Shown here in pieces: positions 5,218 to 7,237 of a DNA stretch of 7,237 nt. Made by a program: the position numbers and the translations under genes. Under the pieces are notes generated by a model. It was not told where the DNA came from, ran no database searches, and saw only the letters and a program-made list of their open reading frames with translations. Location of the stretch: positions 3,944 through 11,180 of the forward strand of contig QHTW01000144.1 in the NCBI GenBank assembly GCA_003220955.1, in the 5' to 3' direction. Within the stretch, counting starts at the first letter, position 1; the number at the start of each line of letters is the position of its first letter. The stretch comes from Gemmatimonadota bacterium. Its GTDB lineage: Bacteria; Gemmatimonadota; Gemmatimonadetes; Gemmatimonadales; GWC2-71-9.

Positions 5218-6189
5218 GTGCGGTCGCGCCAAGCCATTCTGTTCTTTTCGCCGGCTGGACGTTCCGTACCTGACTTCGTGACCGCCTGGGTCAACGGAAA
5301 AGGGCTGCCCGTGATCGCCCTGCCGCAGGCGGCCGCCGTCGAAGAGCGCGTCTTGCGTGGGCTGCCGACGCTGGTGGTCATCGACGCCGATAGCGCGGGT
5401 GATGAAGGCATGCAGCTCTGCGCCCGTCTTAAGGGTGACGCGTACACGGCGATCGTGCCGCTCGCGGTGGTCACGAATCGTCATGCGACGGACGCGGTGC
5501 GCAAGTGGTTCGCGGCGGGCGCGGACGAGGTGATCACGCCGCTGTTCGAGCCGGGCGAGCAGACGGGACGGCTCGACGCCCTGGTGACTCGGGCCGAGCG
5601 CGATGTGGCGGTGAATCCCTCGACCCGCCTCCCCGGGACGACAGAGATCGAGCGGGAGATCAAGCGGCGCATGGAGCTCGGCGAATTCTTCGCCGTGTGC
5701 TACGCCGACCTCGATCACTTCAAGGAATACAACGATCGCTACAGTTATTACGATGGCGATCGCGTGATCTATCTGCTCTCCCGGATCCTCCACGACGTCG
5801 TCCGTGGGATGATCGGGAAGCACGGCTTCGTGGGGCACATCGGCGGCGATGACTTTATCTTCGTCCTGCCGATCGAAAGCATCGGGGCGGTGTGCAGCGA
5901 GATACTCGACGTGTTCGACACGCTGGTGCCGTATCAGTACAACGAGCAGGACCGGCGGGCAGGCTATTATTTCGGGAAGGACCGCCGGGGCCAGCTCCAC
6001 CGGGTGCCGCTCATGACGCTCTCCATCGGCGTCGTGACGAACCAGCACCGGCGGTTCGCGCACCCGGCACAGGTCAGCGAGCTGGCGACGGAAATGAAGA
6101 GCTACGCCAAGACGCAGGCGGGATCGGTTTTCGTGGTCGACCGGCGCCATGACCGCGACCAGGGAGACGAAGACGGAGGCAGGGAATAG
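5218..6189 (+). CDS. Degenerate receiver plus GGDDF-variant GGDEF domain regulator
   Basis: The 323-residue protein has an N-terminal receiver-like fold (residues ~5-128) and a GGDEF-superfamily domain (~133-308). The receiver keeps a strand ending VVID56 but lacks the N-terminal acidic pair (strand 1 reads AILFFSPAG) and the conserved Lys (ITPLFEP, Leu109 at that place), so normal phosphorylation is unlikely. The second domain begins NPSTRLPG, has the metal/substrate segment YADLDHFKEYND (162-173), YDGDRVI (178-184), the signature HIGGDDF (207-213) and LSIGVVTN (268-275). An extra segment, YQYNEQDRRAGYYFGKDRRG, sits between GGDDF and the last strand, as in a known GGDDF subgroup. No RxxD inhibitory site is present five residues before the signature. 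It may make or sense c-di-GMP, or be a non-catalytic binder; sequence alone cannot decide. GTG start with GAGGAG. Two bases separate it from the next gene. Confidence 0.88.
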   Translation: MRSRQAILFFSPAGRSVPDFVTAWVNGKGLPVIALPQAAAVEERVLRGLPTLVVIDADSAGDEGMQLCARLKGDAYTAIVPLAVVTNRHATDAVRKWFAAGADEVITPLFEPGEQTGRLDALVTRAERDVAVNPSTRLPGTTEIEREIKRRMELGEFFAVCYADLDHFKEYNDRYSYYDGDRVIYLLSRILHDVVRGMIGKHGFVGHIGGDDFIFVLPIESIGAVCSEILDVFDTLVPYQYNEQDRRAGYYFGKDRRGQLHRVPLMTLSIGVVTNQHRRFAHPAQVSELATEMKSYAKTQAGSVFVVDRRHDRDQGDEDGGRE

Positions 6190-6191
6190 GC

Positions 6192-7082
6192 TTGAACGTT
6201 ACTTGTCCGTCGTGTGAAACGGTGTACCGGGTGGACCCAGCCAAGGTCCCGGCCGGAGGTTTGCGCGCGCGCTGCAGCGTGTGCAACAACGTGTTTGCCG
6301 TCAGCCCCGATGGTGCCGGCGCACCGGCCTCCACGAGCGCGGCACCGCCGCGCGCTCCGTCCCTGGTGGCACCGCATCCTGTGCCACGTGCGGCTGCGGT
6401 GCCACCCGCGCCTCCGGTGCCGCTAGCGCAACCGGCGCCGCCACGTCCGAGGATGGCACCGCCTGCGGCGCCGCCAGTTTCTCGCCCCGCTACGCCTGCT
6501 GCGCCGCCGGGTATCTCGGGGCCGGCCATTGCGCGACCGGCTGCACCGGGTCGACCTGCGAGTCCGGTCGCTGCTCCCCCGGCGGCGATGACGGCGCCGC
6601 GCCCAGTGGCATCACCGCCGCCCGCATCGCCCGCGCCGCCCGCGTGGCCCGCCCCGCCCGCGCCGCCACCGCGGCCCGCGCCCCCCTCGCCCGCGGCGCC
6701 CCCGGTTGCGCCGGCACCAGCGCGCGCGGCGGCTCCTGCTCCCGCCCCCGCCCCCGCCCCCGCGCCGTCCAGCGCGGGGACGAGTGCTCCGGGGAAGCGC
6801 AGCACCGGGCCGTTGCGACCCGTGAATCCGTTCATGGTGCAGGATCCCAAACAGAAGGCGCGGCGGCTGGCACGTGCCCTCATCTCCGATATGCTGGTTT
6901 ATCATCCGGAGAAGCGGCAACAGGGGGTTCGCAACGGTACGCTGCCCCAGCTCTTCAAGGACGAGATCGCGAAGAGTTGGCAGGAGTATGTCGAACAGGT
7001 TGGCGCCGAGCTGGCGCAGAGCACGCCGTTCTGGACCGAGGCTCTCAACGAGATTTTAGCGGGAGGACATAAGCTGTTCTAA
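6192..7082 (+). CDS. MJ0042-type zinc-ribbon protein with Pro/Ala-rich linker and conserved-looking C-terminal domain
   Basis: The 296-residue product starts at a TTG two bases after the GGDDF gene's stop; this start places the zinc ribbon at the very N-terminus, as usual in the family. MNVTCPSCETVYRVDPAKVP is followed by a second knuckle, so Cys5, Cys8, Cys28 and Cys31 (CPSC ... CSVC) should bind zinc. Residues ~40-200 are almost only Ala and Pro with scattered Arg/Ser/Gly, a flexible linker with no membrane helix. The last ~90 residues are ordinary and helical: NPFMVQDPKQKARRLARALI, SDMLVYHPEK, GTLPQLFKDEIAKSWQEYV, FWTEALNEILAGGHKLF. From memory, this ending recurs in Gemmatimonadota and Acidobacteriota MJ0042 proteins but has no known function. 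The linker DNA contains C-rich hexamer runs (about 6740-6765) prone to length change. The stop overlaps the prfB start (TAATG), suggesting coupling. GGGAGGA at 7061-7067 is rather far from that ATG. Confidence 0.85.
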   Translation: MNVTCPSCETVYRVDPAKVPAGGLRARCSVCNNVFAVSPDGAGAPASTSAAPPRAPSLVAPHPVPRAAAVPPAPPVPLAQPAPPRPRMAPPAAPPVSRPATPAAPPGISGPAIARPAAPGRPASPVAAPPAAMTAPRPVASPPPASPAPPAWPAPPAPPPRPAPPSPAAPPVAPAPARAAAPAPAPAPAPAPSSAGTSAPGKRSTGPLRPVNPFMVQDPKQKARRLARALISDMLVYHPEKRQQGVRNGTLPQLFKDEIAKSWQEYVEQVGAELAQSTPFWTEALNEILAGGHKLF

Positions 7083-7237
7083 TGGCACTCACCGACAGAT
7101 TTGCCGATTTCGATCGCCGGCTCACCGAGCTCAGGAGTTTCCTTTGACGTCGAGGGGAAGACCGCGCGGCTCGCGGAGCTCGAGGGGAAGATGGCGGACG
7201 GCGCGCTCTGGGCCGACTCCGAACGCGCCCGCCAGAC
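7082..7237 (+). CDS. prfB: Peptide chain release factor 2, N-terminal part, with +1 programmed frameshift (3' end outside window)
   Basis: RF2 recognises UAA and UGA stop codons and releases the finished peptide. The zero frame from the ATG at 7082 gives 21 residues, MALTDRFADFDRRLTELRSFL, then an in-frame TGA at 7145-7147. Skipping the T at 7145 continues as DVEGKTARLAELEGKM then ADGALWADSERARQ to the window edge. This aligns with the start of E. coli RF2 (LRGYLDYDAKKERLEEV ... VWNEPERAQ) across the junction, so the break is the known RF2 autoregulatory frameshift and not an error. Only about 52 residues of an expected ~365 are present; the GGQ and SPF motifs lie beyond the window. The start overlaps the zinc-ribbon gene's stop by one base. 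A gene caller working on open frames alone would miss this gene's start or call it at a wrong downstream start. Confidence 0.93.
7133..7148 (+). promoter_or_regulatory. prfB: RF2 programmed +1 frameshift signal (AGGAG ... CTT TGA C)
   Basis: The zero-frame codons are AGG AGT TTC CTT TGA C. An internal Shine-Dalgarno-like AGGAG begins three codons before the slippery CTT, as AGG GGG does in E. coli. CTT can re-pair one base forward to TTT, and the UGA is followed by C, the weak termination context characteristic of this site. When RF2 is scarce the UGA is read slowly and the ribosome slips, so RF2 controls its own synthesis. Confidence 0.93.

Noticed and set aside
5185..6150. 321-codon minus-strand frame
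   Set aside because: It is antisense to the GGDDF regulator, with His/Arg/Asp-rich composition and no motif.
6074..6883. 269-codon Gly/Ala-rich minus-strand frame resembling a PE-PGRS or silk-like protein
   Set aside because: It is the complement of the Pro/Ala-rich linker of the zinc-ribbon gene; the repeats are a composition effect.
7082..7147. A 21-codon small protein ending at TGA
   Set aside because: The sequence is the zero-frame start of prfB, with the known recoding signal and RF2 homology continuing in the +1 frame.

Overview
The window is GC-rich, densely packed bacterial chromosome, read as core and near-core genes rather than a mobile island. The gene content suggests a Gemmatimonadota-like (or related deep-branching Gram-negative) bacterium: a PorV/UPF0164-type outer-membrane protein, an MJ0042-type zinc-ribbon protein with a Pro/Ala-rich linker, a GGDDF-variant cyclase-like regulator, and Era followed by a Trm112-like protein. 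This placement is inference from family style, not a database match. No tRNA, rRNA, transposase, phage gene or CRISPR array was seen, and no stretch over 300 bases lacks a gene.

Left part (1-1591). The 3' end of an unrecognised beta-rich protein runs in from the left on the plus strand. It converges with a stand-alone response-regulator receiver protein on the minus strand that carries an exact 15-bp in-frame tandem duplication. Upstream of the regulator, also on the minus strand, is a lipoprotein-like gene whose frame is broken once as sequenced. An 85-bp divergent spacer separates it from era.

Middle part (1592-5155). A tightly overlapping plus-strand series contains era (frame broken once as sequenced), a 55-residue Trm112/UPF0434-like protein (ATGA overlap), a PorV-like outer-membrane barrel whose signal-peptide region is encoded by a palindromic repeat element, a secreted or membrane protein of DUF5683-like layout (TGATG overlap), and a TerC/YgdQ-type membrane protein.

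Right part (5156-7237). A near-consensus promoter (TTGACA, 17 bp, TAAGTT) with a perfect palindrome over its -10 box starts a second operon: a degenerate receiver fused to a GGDDF domain, then an MJ0042 zinc-ribbon protein with a conserved-looking C-terminal domain, then the start of prfB (TAATG overlap). The prfB fragment is not an ordinary open frame. It stops at codon 22 at a textbook RF2 autoregulatory +1 frameshift site (AGG AGT TTC CTT TGA C) and continues in the next frame with clear RF2 sequence.

The most notable items are the prfB recoding site, the repeat element that encodes a signal peptide, the receiver-domain duplication, the near-leaderless promoter of the response regulator, and the degenerate GGDDF regulator placed beside a zinc-ribbon protein and prfB. 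Two frameshifts about 0.7 kb apart may be sequencing or assembly errors, and raw reads would settle that.
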